Position numbers and translations under genes: made by a program | Origin: Pseudoips prasinana | Taxonomy: Eukaryota > Arthropoda > Insecta > Lepidoptera > Nolidae | Direction of reading: 5' to 3' | DNA length: 64,000 nucleotides | Assembly: GCA_951640165.1 (NCBI GenBank) | Contig: OX621263.1 | Location: 12,282,001-12,346,000, forward strand | Notes under the pieces: generated by a model | What the model saw: the letters and a program-made list of their open reading frames with translations, nothing else | Told to the model about the DNA's origin: nothing | Database searches by the model: none | Shown here: positions 31,223 through 42,894 of the stretch, in pieces | Position numbering within the stretch: position 1 is the stretch's first letter | Layout of the letters: each line of letters begins with the position of its first letter

Positions 31223-31666
31223 ATGAATCTCTTCCCATCTACCATTCGTAATACTTCCACATTTGTTTTTCTTTCCGTCCAACTAATCTTCATCATTCTT
31301 TGCCAGCACCACATTTCAAATGCCTCTAATCTCTGTCTATCTCATTTTTTCAGAGTCCATGTCTCACATCCATATAAAGCTATACTCCATACATATATTT
31401 TAATTAGGCGCTTTCGAATCTTGAGGGCGATTTTGTTTGTGAAGAGTTGTCTTTTATTCTTGAAGGATCTTTTACGCAATTGTTATCCTAGCAACTAAGT
31501 ATGGTTTACATCTGGAGGTGCTCGCTATTACACTGCTTTAGTATTTTAATGTGTCAACTTGCTCTATTTGGTAGATATCCAGTTTAATTGTATCACGTGG
31601 GGGCACCATTTTTGTTGCTATTACAGTTTTAGTTTTTTTGCTATTAATTCTTAAGCCATTTTCTTG
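31215..31666 (-). pseudogene. RTE-type LINE reverse transcriptase, C-terminal part, broken
   Basis: On the minus strand, frames read ENGLRINSKKTKTVIATKM, then with two stops NKIALKIRKRLIKIYVWSI, ALYGCETWTLKK and EAFEMWCWQRMMKISWTERK followed by TNVEVLRMVDGKR. This is the well-known end of RTE/BovB-like RT ('LYGSETW... EAFEMWCWRRM..ISW'). Stops at the DTLKY* and KK* positions and the lack of the catalytic FADD block show a dead 3' fragment. The plus-strand 91-codon ORF over it is antisense. Confidence 0.85.
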
Positions 31667-32610
31667 GAAAACTTTGTCCATTCAGAAGCTGTGGCTGCAA
31701 TAAAACAGTGTATTTATATGGATGATTTTGTGATATCGGTTGAAAATGTAGAAAAAGCTGAAAAAATGTGTGATGAGGTTAAAATATACTTAAACAGGGA
31801 GGATTTTGCATGCAGAAATGGTCAAGCAACCCAGAAGAAATATTAAACTATATACAAGCAAATGAAAATACTACAGATACATTAGAAATAAAACTTGATA
31901 AAGTAATAAAAATATAAGGTTTAAAATGAGACAGAAAAGATGACACACTTAAAGTAACAGCTAACTTACCTGAATTGAGATATCCAATAACAAAGAGATG
32001 TATACTCTCAGATGTAGCTAGTTTGTTCGATCCGTTTGGGTGGTTATCGCCGGTAGTCATTGCAGCAAAGATCTTTATTCAGAAGTTGTCGGTTAGTAAT
32101 CTGGAGTGGGATGACGAAGTACATGAAAAAAATTGCTGAAGAATGGAGAAAATATAGAAAAGGTTTACCTTACCTTCAAGTAATTGAAGTCCCACGTTGG
32201 TTACATATCACATCGCGGTATAAGGAAATGCAGACTCATGGATTCTCAGATGCTCCCTCAACTTCATACGCAGCTGTCATTTACTTACGAGTCGTTGATG
32301 AATGTGATGTAGTTAAATAAAAAATAAAATAAAAATAAAATAAATAAATAAAAAATAAATAAATAATAAATAAAAAAAGTTCATGTTACAATGGTGGCAT
32401 CGCCAACAAAGGTAGCGCCAGTTAAGCAACTTACAATACCCAGACTTGAGCTTTCCGCTGCATTATTACTGGCTGACTTAATCAATGATGTGGCTGAGGT
32501 GCTGCAAATATGTAACAATGACGCTTATACAGACTCAATAGTAGTGTTGTCCTGGTCACAATCTAGTTCAAACCGATACGAATACAAAACTTTTTATTGT
32601 GGTCCATAGG
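31667..32610 (+). pseudogene. BEL/Pao pol: RT and RNase H part, broken
   Basis: Plus-strand frames give CIYMDDFVISVENVEKAEKM (the YMDD box of RT), then RKWSSNPEEILNYIQANE-like text in another frame, ILSDVASLFDPFGWLSPVVI, EWRKYRKGLPYLQVIEVPRW and HGFSDAPSTSYAAVIYLRV, and after an A/T-rich (aaataa)n insertion at about 32316-32380, PVKQLTIPRLELSAALLLAD. The order YMDD, FDPxGxxxP, HxFxDAS and IPRLELxAAxL is diagnostic of BEL/Pao Pol. Several frameshifts and stops. Pol continues at about 37725 on the far side of a CR1-like LINE. Confidence 0.88.
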
Positions 32611-32878
32611 TCAAAAGTTGTTACAGTCACAAATATATTATGTTCAGCTATGTCCAGCCATTTAGGCGTACAATATTTATTTAATTACAGTCAGTTATTC
32701 AATTACATTAATACAATTATTTTTATAAGATATACATTATGTTAAAACAATTTAATACGTGTCATTTAATTATTTAATCACCAAAAATTATTACTTATTT
32801 TAAAGTCAAGTACATTAATTCTTATCTTAGTTATGATACATATTTTACTTAGCAGAGTCATTCTTAAGCGTGATTGAA

Positions 32879-32991
32879 TTTATCTATGAGGAAATAGATA
32901 AATTTCCTCATAGATAAATAAAATACAGAAAATCATGAAGGTTTACAGAAAACCTTCATGATTTTCTGTAAACCAGAAAATCATGAAGGTT
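32879..32991. repeat. two perfect palindromes and a third repeat arm
   Basis: First palindrome: arms 32879-32895 and 32902-32918, 17 bp, perfect. Second: arms 32924-32944 and 32950-32970, 21 bp, perfect; the arm motif cagaaaatcatgaaggtt occurs a third time, in direct orientation, at 32974-32991. All lie in the LINE 3' region. Confidence 0.9.
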
Positions 32992-33029
32992 CTTTTTATA
33001 AAGCTGGTTATCTGAAATGCACCTGATTG

Positions 33030-34400
33030 ACCTTGGGATGTTGTTGTATATACGTAAGGCAACGCAGAAAACACTTTCATGAAGTAAGTGGGTCTTGCTG
33101 GGCACTACATGTAGTTTGTCCCTATGATGTGCTCGTTCACGATGAGCAAAAATCTCAATATTAGATTTAACAAATACTGCACATTCGTAAATATATATAA
33201 GCAGGGAAGTGTAAGTATTTTTAAATTTATGAAAGACGATCGGCAGGAGTCTGTTTGTTTTAATTTACACATTGACCTAATACAGAGTTTCTGGGCTATA
33301 AATGCGCGATTTTTATCGGTTGAATTACCCCAAAATATTATTCCATATCTTAGTGTTGAATTGACATAACCATGACAAGCTGTTAATAAAGCCGATTGAT
33401 TTGAAATTTTTGTCAGTCTATATAGAGCATATGAAAATTGACAAGCTTTTTGCAGATATGGTCTATGTGTACTTTCCAGTTTATTTTGCTATCGATATAT
33501 AATCCTAAGAATTTGGTATCTGTCCTTTCTTCAATGTTATTTTCTAGATATTTTATGTTAAGTGGTTTTATTTTGTTTGGTCTTTGTTTGAATAATATTA
33601 TTTTAGTTTTTTGAAAATTGATTCTTAAATTATTGTCATTAAGGTATTCTATTATTAGTTCAAGTGATTTATTAATGTCAGTTTCTAAATTAATTACTGT
33701 GTCATTAGCAAATAAAATGGTACTGTCGTCAGCAAATAGTGTCATACCATGTTTTATTATAGAAGGCATGTCATTAATGTAGATTAAAAATAGAAGAGGA
33801 CTTAAGAAGCTCCGCTGTCAGGTACACCATACTTGACAGTTATAGTCTCCGAGACATAGGTTTTTTCTGTTTTTGTTACATGGTCAAGTCTTTTATCTTC
33901 GTGATCTGTTGTCTGTTATCTAGATACGATTTTATGAGACAGTATACATGGCCACGTAAACCACTTGCATAAAGCTTCTTTAGTAGAATTTTGTGGTCTA
34001 CGCGGTCGAAGGCTTTTGACATGTCCATAAATAATGCTATATAGCAGGTAAACCTTTGTCCAGACTCTTCATAGCTTATGTAGAAAATTATACACAGCTA
34101 TATTAATGGATTTCTCCTTCCTAAAACCAAATTGTACCGGTGTGAAAATGTTATGCCTTTCAAAAAAGTCGTACAGAGTTTTGTGTATTACCTTCTCAAA
34201 TATTTTAGAAAAGATAGTGACTAAAGCAATCGGTCTATAATCACTAACATTTGACTTGTCACCTTTTTTAAATATTGGTTTTATTATTGTTAATTTGAGC
34301 TGGTCTGAGAAACGTCCTTTTTCTATACAGAGGTTGATAATATGCAGCAGCATCTTTTATTATGCTTGTTGTTATTGCATCACAACCAACACTGGAAGTA
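33030..34400 (-). pseudogene. CR1-like LINE ORF2: reverse transcriptase, broken
   Basis: Minus-strand frames in order: KGRFSDQLKLTIIKPIFKKG, DKSNVSDYRPIALVTIFSKI, FGFRKEKSINIAVYNFL (34353-34069), KAFDRVDHKILLKKLYASGL in a shifted frame, then MTLFADDSTILFANDTVIN (catalytic FADD, about 33720-33735) and FLGLYIDSKINWKVHIDHIC to 33413. A further block near 33030-33110 reads FCVALRIYNNIPRSIR, typical of the CR1 family C-terminus. Several frameshifts and stops; not functional. Confidence 0.85.
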
Positions 34401-34596
34401 TTTTTTAGAGTCATAATTATTTTTAAAATGTGATTGGGAGTAGTCGGTTTTATAAAGATTGAATTAGAAGAGTAAGTAAAATAATTAATATTATTTTTTT
34501 CTTATTTTGTCCTTGGGTTTTAATTTGTCATGATTAGCAATATCTATAAAGTAATCGTTGAATATGTTTGCAATGTCAGTAGTATTATAAACATTT

Positions 34597-35735
34597 TTAT
34601 TTTGAGTTTTCTGTTGGATATTGATATTTAATCTGCTTAATGACTTTCCAGGTTGCTTTTGATTTGTTGGTAGCGGTCTTAATGTAATTAGCGTGTTGGC
34701 TCTTTTTTGTGCAGCATATTATATGTTTAAATCTTTGTGCAAATGTCTTATAAACTTTTTTGTTTTCGCTAGTTTTCATTTTACAGTATTTCCATAAAAG
34801 CTCCCTTTTGCGCTTACTACATATTTTAATGCCTTTTGATATCCACTTTGGTTTGGTTCTTGAAGTTATTTTAACTCTTTTCATAGGAAAACAGAGGTCA
34901 TAAATTAATTTAAAAATACCATGAAACTCGTTGAAGGAACCGTCTGGTTCTATGCATTTATAAACATCATTAAATGTAATTTGTTTAAAATATTTTAGAA
35001 AAACCATTCTATTATTTTTACTGTAGTCTCTTATGTGAATAAACCAGTGACTCAAAGTACATAGCTTTTTTACTGGAACTTTTAGAATTAGAGCTGAATG
35101 GTCAGAGAGAGCCAGTTCTTTAATCACCACATTTCACATCCTCTTATGTTATAAGCTATATTGTCAATGCAAGTGTGACTGCTAATACCTGTTGCTTGTT
35201 TAAATTGGAGATTTAAATTGAAGCTTATTAATAATTCCGTAAATTCACGAGAGAGTTTAGTTTGTGTTAGAATATTTATGTTAAAATCCCCACACAATAT
35301 TATTTTATTATTATTTGAACAAAGTTTGGCTAATATTATTTTTAAAGTAAAGATAATATTATTTATTGAATCAGCGGAGTTGTTGGGTGGTCTGTAGACG
35401 CACAAAATATAAATTTAATAATTCAATAGCACTACACTCTATTGTGTTTAATATAGACAGCTTATTAATGTCAGATAATTCCCTACACTGCATTCCATTT
35501 TTATTAATATACACGAACCTCCATGCCTACTGAATCTCATACAATGGGATAGTAATTTGTAGTTTTGCATAGTAAGATTTGTTTCATCACCATTTATCAT
35601 ATTGTGCTCAGTTATACATATTACGTCAATAAAAACATCATCTGAATATAGTTCCTCTATACAAATGCTCAACAGGTCCGACTTATTCAGCAGTCCATTA
35701 ATATTTTGATTGAGAATTGTTATGGAATTAATCAC
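34597..35735 (-). pseudogene. CR1-like LINE ORF2: endonuclease and linker, broken
   Basis: The apurinic-type endonuclease opens at 35735 with MINSITILNQNINGLLNKSD, with VICITEHNM (the E of the active site) and HGGSCILIK; after a frameshift, MCVYRPPN and KIILCGDFNINIL (GDFN) and, after another near 35124, ALSDHSALIL (SDH). The linker runs to 34597 with KRELLWKYCKMK. EN motifs are all present but split over three frames. Confidence 0.85.
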
Positions 35736-35739
35736 GAAA

Positions 35740-36870
35740 TAAATTTGTTGGACTTATGTCATTTACTTTATCAGGCTCTGGGAATAGATTAAATGGCACA
35801 TTGTTCACTATACGGCTGTTATTTATAAAATCGTAACCTTCTAAGATATTTTCAGCATAATCTAAATTTACTTGAGTTGCTTTATCAGATAATGTTTTGC
35901 CATTTGTGTTTTTCAGAAGTTGTTGATATTGTTTGCAATTATGAGTATTTCTTTAAGTAGTGATCTGGCCAAATTAAATGAATTGCTTTTCATTTAAGTG
36001 TTGATTTCTCGATACTTCACTTACAATAACATTTGTATGTTTAATTGAATTAAACCATAAATGCAAGTTAATCTGTACATTATCTGGATTCATGTCATTA
36101 GATCCACCTATTAGCAAAACAAAGTCGTTCATAGTGAGAGTCATTAATTCAGTTTTGAGGGTTCCCAATATATCACCTAAACTGGCACCCGGTTTTATAT
36201 ATGAGATCACAAAATATTCCTCCCCTAAAATATTTTGAAGAATGTAGCGAAGACCTTGCCCATAATCATCTCCTAGTATTATTACCCTTTTCTTATTAAT
36301 TGGTTTGTTGTTTGCTAGTTTCCTTGGTAAAATAGTTTTCCTGTCTTGTCCTTATCATAGTGTCCTTCTCCTTATCGTAATGTCTTTTCGTTGTGGTTCT
36401 AGAGAATCCTGTTTATCTTTATACAACTTTAGAGTAGTAGGTAGGTGTATTTGTTGGTGTTGCTTGTTCAAGGCTTGATACGAGATGCAATGGTGTATGC
36501 CGTGGTGTGTTTAATTTGATTTGAGTCTTCTTTTTTGTAATGGGAGTTGTGCCCTTTTTTGCGGCGTACTGTTTGTCACTTTCTTCAATAATTCTATTTG
36601 CCTTTGTAGATTTTGAATAGTGAGTTTTAAGTTAGTGTTTTCAGCATTAAGATTTTCAATTTCATTATCTGCGCTTTTCAGCTTATCTTTCAAGGTATTA
36701 ATTTCTATTTTTAGATCTTCTGCAAACGATGTATCGCTATGAAATGTGGCACTCTGGGTAGATAGTATGGTACAGTCTAACATAGTAGAATTTAGAACAT
36801 TTTCATAATTTGACATCTGAGTCAGTATTTCTGAATGTATAGCTGAACATAAGTTGAAATCAGCTCTCAA
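35740..36870 (-). pseudogene. CR1-like LINE ORF1: coiled coil plus SGNH-like domain, broken
   Basis: From 36870 leftwards: a coiled-coil segment (DLKIEINTLKDKLKSADNEI...LKLTIQNLQRQIELLKK), a basic tail, stops, then KRVIILGDDYGQGLRYILQN and, in 36210-35974, IKPGASLGDILGTLK and NDFVLLIGGSNDM. GD(D/S) and GGSND are block I and block III of the SGNH/GDSL esterase fold known from CR1-type ORF1. The 5' end of this ORF1 is missing here because it was inverted (see 36854-37372). Confidence 0.75.
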
Positions 36871-37372
36871 GGACTTACAGACATACCAAGATCAGTGTCA
36901 TAAACTTGAACAGGAGCGTGAGGAGAATGAGATAGAGATAAAAAGGGTCATTGATAGTAACACATCACTGAAAAGAGAACTTGTGAAACTCAACCACCAA
37001 CTAGAGTCTACTATTGAAGAGCGAGACAGACTGCATGCGGAGGCAGAGTCTTTTGATAAGTGTAGAGTGTTATATGAAGAAGCACTGTTCAAAATTAGAG
37101 ATCATGAATTAGAATTAATTAATTGTAATGAGAAGTTGTCAAATTATGTAAAAAACACAACTTGTCCAGTAGCCTCCATTAATCAGAGCTTGTATGACGA
37201 GTTGGCCAGTTGTGGTCCGGTGGGTCTCCCTATTAATACAACGGTGACCATTGATTTGACTGGCGATGACTGTGTAGACTGTCAGCCAAGCGTTAATTCC
37301 TTATGTAGTGGCAAGCTAAAACAATACATACTTGAACTAAGTAAAGAATGTAGGGCATTATTTACAAATTAG
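36854..37372 (+). pseudogene. inverted 5' part of CR1-like ORF1
   Basis: A 172-codon plus-strand frame made of long coiled coil (ALKDLQTYQDQCHKLEQERE...RELVKLNHQLESTIEERD) followed by TIDLTGDDCVDC and SKECRALFTN. Just after the stop another frame continues ENYKIKLEDSKLIYEKDTQY. It faces away from the rest of the LINE and starts exactly where the minus-strand ORF1 text stops, so I read it as the missing N-terminal half after 5' inversion. It could also be an independent gene, but its position inside a split Pao pol argues against that. Confidence 0.6.
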
Positions 37373-37440
37373 AAAATTATAAAATTAAATTAGAGGATAG
37401 CAAACTAATTTATGAAAAAGATACTCAGTATTTGCTACCA

Positions 37441-37724
37441 ACCGCATGGACAATTAAATAAAAGAGCGCTTGGCTCGTTGACTTTTAGTCTCCTTCGAGC
37501 ACTCGACGAGTTAGCAGCCCTTGAGAATGGTCCGTGGAGGACCGAAACACGTGTTGGGTATCGTACTGGCACATGTAATTTGCTTTTTAATATTGTCCTT
37601 CTTGCATGTGCACGTTTTTGCGGGCGGGAGCGCGGTGCAAATTGCATCCCGGCATGATTAAACTGACAATTAGCGGAATTAACACCACATATTGATTTTT
37701 TATTTTGATTGTTATGGATTTCCG
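37441..37724. other. insert of unknown nature between LINE and Pao integrase
   Basis: A GC-richer ~285-bp piece without a gene; contains 'ggtccgtggaggaccgaaacacgtgttgg' and 'gcgggcgggagcgcggtgcaaattgcatcccggc', possibly LINE 5' UTR or another repeat. Confidence 0.35.
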
Positions 37725-38222
37725 CAAAGTAACGCCTGATTCCATTACTTATATTACCAAGGTTTAGTATACGAAAAGGAAATAGAAGATATAAAAAGGT
37801 GGATTGGTCAAGCCTAAAAGCCTTCACTTGTTACATTGGCACCATTTTTAGAAGAGAAAGGTATTCTGAAAGTTAGAGGCAGGTTACAGAATGCACGATT
37901 ATCTGAAACATCTAAACATCCGGTAATAATACCAAAAGGTGTCCACATTACAAACATTTTAATCCAAGAAGCACATACAAAAACATTACACGGTGGCATC
38001 CAGGCTATGATGATGTACATTCTCACAAAATATTGGATCATTGGCTTGAAAGCAGCTGTTTGTACACACAAGTTGACACAAGACTTTTGGGGACAATGGC
38101 GAGTTGAATATCTTAACACTCTGCAGCAGAGATATAGTCTAAGGTTCCGTCTCCAAGTATTGGAGATGTGGTTATTGTTAAGGAGTCATAAAATAAACTC
38201 GTTGCAAAGAGGACGTCTTTAA
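37725..38222 (+). pseudogene. BEL/Pao pol: integrase N-terminal region, broken
   Basis: Reads VYEKEIEDIKRWIGQA, stop, then APFLEEKGILKVRGRLQNAR, LSETSKHPVIIPKGVHIT and AHTKTLHGGIQAMMMYILT followed by KYWIIGLKAAV. The 'RVGGRLxNAxLxxxxKHPxILP ... HGG' text is the integrase zinc-binding region of BEL/Pao. The catalytic core is missing: DFWGQWRVEYLNTLQQR at the end is the C-terminal domain, so an internal deletion removed the DDE core. Continues the pol of 31667-32610. Confidence 0.88.
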
Positions 38223-39335
<1,113 letters not shown>

Positions 39336-39744
39336 CCCATCCTGAAAAAGCGTCATCCTCAGCGCGGTCATCACGAGGTTCGTCTGGAGATGGAGCCAAC
39401 CCTGCAGGTGGAGAATCGCGATTGGACCCTACAGTCTCATTAGGATGCTGATGATAACCCTGCATTGGGGACACACACTTCATCATCTGAAATACTACCA
39501 CATATTAAAGTTTGCCACAACGGCACGGTACACACACAAAATATGCCAATAATAAGATGCGCATTAAAAATACCGAGAGCTCTCATAAGTATACCACAAT
39601 CTTCATATCCACGCGTAGCGAGATTCCAACCGGGCGAAATTGCACCTGTAAACAAGTACGACAGAAGGCGTCCCCTCTGCCTGAGAATGACGGCGGCACC
39701 TCTGAATCGCGCGTCAACATTATTATCATCATAGATCGACACAC
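39336..39744 (-). other. possible gypsy pol 3' region, unrecognised
   Basis: A minus-strand frame with an acidic, proline-rich end (DEPRDDRAEDDAFSGW) could be a gypsy Pol C-terminus by position only. No domain identified. Confidence 0.25.
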
Positions 39745-40200
39745 CTCTCACTATAGGCACATCTATTTGGACGTAGGCATCACTGAATTGCGCGTCCATT
39801 CTATCAACATATATGGACGGAGGCCTCACTGAACCGCGCGTCCATTCTACCAACATTATTACATGGACGGAGGCCTCACTGAATCGCACGAGCATCACAC
39901 CAACACAAATACATACTTGGATGGACGGAGGCTTCACTGAATCGCAAATCCATCTTACCATTATACATAATCACATAGTTGAGCGGACGGAGGCTTCACT
40001 GAATCGCACGTCCATTGTTTCAACATACTCTCAAACTTGTGTGGACGGAGGCCTCACTGAATCGCACGTCCATCACACCAACATAAATACTCACATACTT
40101 GGATGGACGAAGGCTTCACTGAATCGCACATCCATCTTACCATTATACATCATCACATAGTTGAGCGGACGGAGGCATCACTGAGTTGCACGTCCATCAC
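39745..40200. repeat. irregular 50-66-bp tandem repeats
   Basis: About eight units centred on 'ggacggaggc(c/t)tcactgaatcgcacgtccat' with variable spacers such as 'ttaccattatacatcatcacata'. The open frames through it (for example 39813-40160) repeat the motif TEASLNRTSI and are by-products. Confidence 0.85.
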
Positions 40201-40729
40201 AAACTTCCACTGCTTGGCTATATGCACCGACCAGCGAGCCAATCAGTCACTATTTCCTAAGCTGAGTAGGAGCAATACAGGGGATCGAACTTAAAATAAT
40301 TAAACGTCATAAGTCTGTCAGTTATGTAGGTAAGCATAAGTTTTACTAAGAATAATGGGAAAAGTAAAAAAAAACAAGTGTCGCACGACAAAACAACTCG
40401 CCAGATCCGTACACAGAACCAATTCTATATTTATCATCCAAAAGTTGCACATATCTCTGGAGACCACTCCTCATTCCAAGGTCAAACAAAAACAAACTCT
40501 GCGACTGCCTGTGCGGTTCTGCCATATGAACCACCGATGAGTTTCAACTCAACAACGGTAACGTCTACAAGATATTGCTTTAATCTCCGGAGAACATATT
40601 ATGCTCATGCTAGGATCAAATTTTCCTGTGAACTGAGAATTTGTTATTACGAAAATCATCTCGTCAACGTCTCAAAACCGTGGTGTTCTTTGATACCTGT
40701 TTACATTAACATTACGCTTGAGTTTGTGT
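40201..40729. other. spacer with an unrecognised plus-strand ORF
   Basis: A 142-codon frame at 40378-40806 contains SFNSTTVTSTRYCFNLRRTY; no domain or family recognised, and its 3' end is antisense to gypsy sequence, so it is not called a gene. Confidence 0.25.
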
Positions 40730-41180
40730 CTACAGTTGACGGACTCTTACTTTACTCAGCTCGCACCGCTTCTGAGGCACCTCGAAAGCAACGCCACGGT
40801 TTATAGCCTGGACGGCAAGTGTGATGACGACTGTCCGCAAAACGGTCAGGGCGTGTTTTTCCACAATAGTTACAAAGTGGCTATCACGATCATGTTTGCT
40901 TAAAAGAGTGTAGATAATTGAGAATCCAAACTTTAGGGTTATCTGCTGCATAACTTATCCCGGTTCTAATCCCCACAACAAAATCGGGCATATTTAATTA
41001 TAAATGGTGCTATGTAAGTAGCCTTGGTAGCATAAGCCTGCAAATATACTCTCAAATATCCCGCTAAACCAAGAAATTGTTCTATTGGCACAACATTCAG
41101 AGTTAAAGGTTCGTTAATTAATGCGTGAATCTTACGATGGCTTGGCCTAACCTGACTTTGGCTAACTACACGCCCAAAAT
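40730..41180 (-). pseudogene. gypsy pol remnant: RT thumb region
   Basis: Minus-strand text VRPSHRKIHALINEPLTLNV followed by PIEQFLGLAGYLRVYLQAYA and ATKATYIAPF matches the 'P..(K)I.AL...P.P.....LR.FLGL..YYR.FI..FA..A.PL' block after the gypsy RT core; 40951-40730 (MQQITLKF...KHDRDSHF) is a decayed start of RNase H. Stops and frameshifts throughout. Confidence 0.65.
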
Positions 41181-41181
41181 A

Positions 41182-41730
41182 TTATTTATTTGTAGTTAGA
41201 TACTGTCTATTTTTGGCCCGCACATATGTGATACCTTCACGGTTCAGGATATCCGTTCCTATTAGCACGGGGTTTGTCATATATGACCCCGGTACAACGA
41301 CAAAGTCTGCTACAATAAAAATCTCATCAAACTCAATAGTTAACGTGACATAAGAATCAACCCCAGTTATTAGAAGACTTAGCACGTTCTACTTCCTCAC
41401 ACCACACGTCTATATCGTGGATGGTGTGGTCAAAGTTGAACACGAAGTACTTTTCAGTTTTATCTGAATTTACGACCTTAATAACTCCATCTAACATTCG
41501 CACCGATGCCTCAACTACCTATTCACTGTAACTATGTGTATTTACACCAGATTCGCCAGTTGCCATACCGTCAGATGTAGCTACATCTGCCGCTGCGATA
41601 GAACTAGATAACGGGGTTTTAGATATCGGTTCACTAACTTGAAAGGCATGATCGTTCTGCAATGTACCTATTTAAAGGAGAGGTATGAGAACTTAAAGCT
41701 CCGTTTTGTACTATCTGACTATCGCTCACA
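41182..41730 (-). pseudogene. gypsy gag fragment joined to protease C-terminus
   Basis: From the right: SIAAADVATSDGMATGESGV, stop, then EKYFVFNFDHTIHDIDVWCE followed by EVERAKSSNNWG, the start of the insect gypsy Gag core. It runs almost directly into SYVTLTIEFDEIFIVADFVV and PVLIGTDILNREGITYV, the C-terminal half of a retropepsin ('ILIGxDIL'). Most of gag, the zinc knuckle and the protease active site are missing, so a large deletion joined the two. Confidence 0.7.
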
Positions 41731-41748
41731 CTACGAGAGGTAGAAAGA

Positions 41749-41997
41749 TCAGATTCCAGTGTATTTAAACGAGACAAGACCGATTGTAAAGTTTTTTTGC
41801 ATTATCGAGTTTCGCTCGGGAGTAAAACGGTTCGATCGCGAACGTGTTCTACTTCTAGATGGAGATCTACTCGGGCGATAATAACTACTCCTAGATCGAG
41901 ACCTGTCCTGATAGCGAGATCTGTCTCGAGACCTATGATCCTCATTGTGTCGACGCGATTTGTTGCGAGACGTATGTTGCCCATCGGCCATTTTCAC
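41749..41997 (-). pseudogene. gypsy gag N-terminus, RS-rich
   Basis: MADGQHTSRNKSRRHNEDHR then repeated R-S dipeptides and RFTPERN. Such basic RS-rich starts occur in insect gypsy Gag. The plus-strand 102-codon ORF here is its antisense. Start codon: ATG at about 41991 for the MAD form. Confidence 0.55.
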
Positions 41998-42116
41998 ACG
42001 TTAATAAACTTGATAATTACGTGGTGTTTTATTTTCATACTTGACACAGCGATAAAAACAATAAATAGCGGAAGGCAGTGGGTGCTGTTTTCCTTTGGAA
42101 ATTAATTCCAATTCTG

Positions 42117-42374
42117 AAATTAGATTTTTGAAGTAGAAAGTATTAAAAAAAACAAGACTAACACGTTAACAAAAGATTTTTATGACATACATGATTTATA
42201 ACCTTTAAATCAGATTTATTTGAACATTACTAAGCCAAATATAAACTTAAAACACAACAAATCACTTACATGAAGAAAATAACAAGTACTCACGGAACTG
42301 GAGTGTTTTTACAAGCGTTAAAGTGTAATTAATACACTTTAACGCTTGTAAAAACACTCACAAATTGCGTCACA
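42117..42374. repeat. direct repeat / possible LTR (right copy, first part)
   Basis: Homologous to 39011-39225. Differs by an inserted inverted arm that creates the 42301-42359 palindrome. Confidence 0.6.
42301..42359. repeat. perfect palindrome, 26-bp arms
   Basis: Arms 42301-42326 and 42334-42359 with a 7-nt spacer. The paralogous site at 39181-39215 has only one arm. Confidence 0.95.
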
Positions 42375-42753
42375 CGAATTTTAGGCACTAAGTGTGTTCA
42401 TTGTCTATTCTTGTTCTATAAACATTTATAAATGTAAGAATCAAAGATAATACACATGATGCAAAATTTACGAATATTTTGTTTAAAGAAATATTTTTCT
42501 GTTTACACTAGTGTAAACAGAAAAATATTTCTTGGCTGAATCAAGTTATCGATATTTCGTGTCCACTGTCTATCACGCGGTAAACTAATATGTATTACTG
42601 ATATTAAAGTACCTATGTGATGTTAAGATGTGAATCCCCTGGAAATGGAAGTAATCCCAAATAAAAAATTCTCCTAAATATGTCTCAATCGAGTCCTCCT
42701 CGGAACGCAAGCCTAGCGCTTGCATTAGAATTGCGCTAGAATAGTTTATTTCA
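42375..42753 (+). repeat. left arm of a 379-bp inverted duplication
   Basis: Near-identical reverse complement of 44087-44468. Its right end includes about 20 bp of LINE-A sequence (agtttatttcag), which shows it was copied from the right arm. It contains a perfect 48-nt palindrome at 42486-42533. Confidence 0.9.
42486..42533. repeat. perfect palindrome, 24-bp arms, no spacer
   Basis: Centre ACTAGT; the reverse copy lies at 44308-44355. Confidence 0.95.
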
Positions 42754-42827
42754 GAGTGTTTTTACAAGCGTTAAAGTGTAATTAATACACTTTAACGCTT
42801 GTAAAAACACTCACAAATTGCGTCACA
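42754..42827. repeat. 74-bp direct copy of 42301-42374 with the same palindrome
   Basis: Arms 42754-42779 and 42787-42812, followed by caaattgcgtcacac. The two copies bracket the 379-bp arm. Confidence 0.95.
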
Positions 42828-42894
42828 CACTACCGCACCCTACGAAAGCCAAAGAGCAAATAATCGTTAGCGGCGTAGTCGCTGCCTTTTATAT
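42828..42894. repeat. direct repeat / possible LTR (right copy, remainder)
   Basis: Resumes the 39232-39300 homology (accgcaccctacgaaagcc .. gctgccttttatat) after the insertion. Confidence 0.65.

Larger units (their letters stand above)
32605..37440 (-). mobile_element. CR1-like LINE with inverted 5' end, inserted in Pao pol
   Basis: The main body is on the minus strand: 3' UTR about 32605-33030, ORF2 (33030-35735), then ORF1 (35740-36870). From about 36854 rightwards the orientation flips: a plus-strand ORF1 segment (36854-37372) continues to about 37440. Pao pol lies on both sides in the same orientation, so the LINE is the later arrival. The flipped 5' end is what twin priming produces in LINEs. 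Left and right limits are approximate, and no target duplication was identified. Confidence 0.75.

Noticed and set aside
31223..31498. Plus-strand 91-codon ORF
   Set aside because: It is antisense to the clear RTE reverse-transcriptase end.
40378..40806. 142-codon plus-strand ORF as an envelope-like or host gene
   Set aside because: No motif recognised, no splice or start support, and its end overlaps gypsy pol on the other strand.
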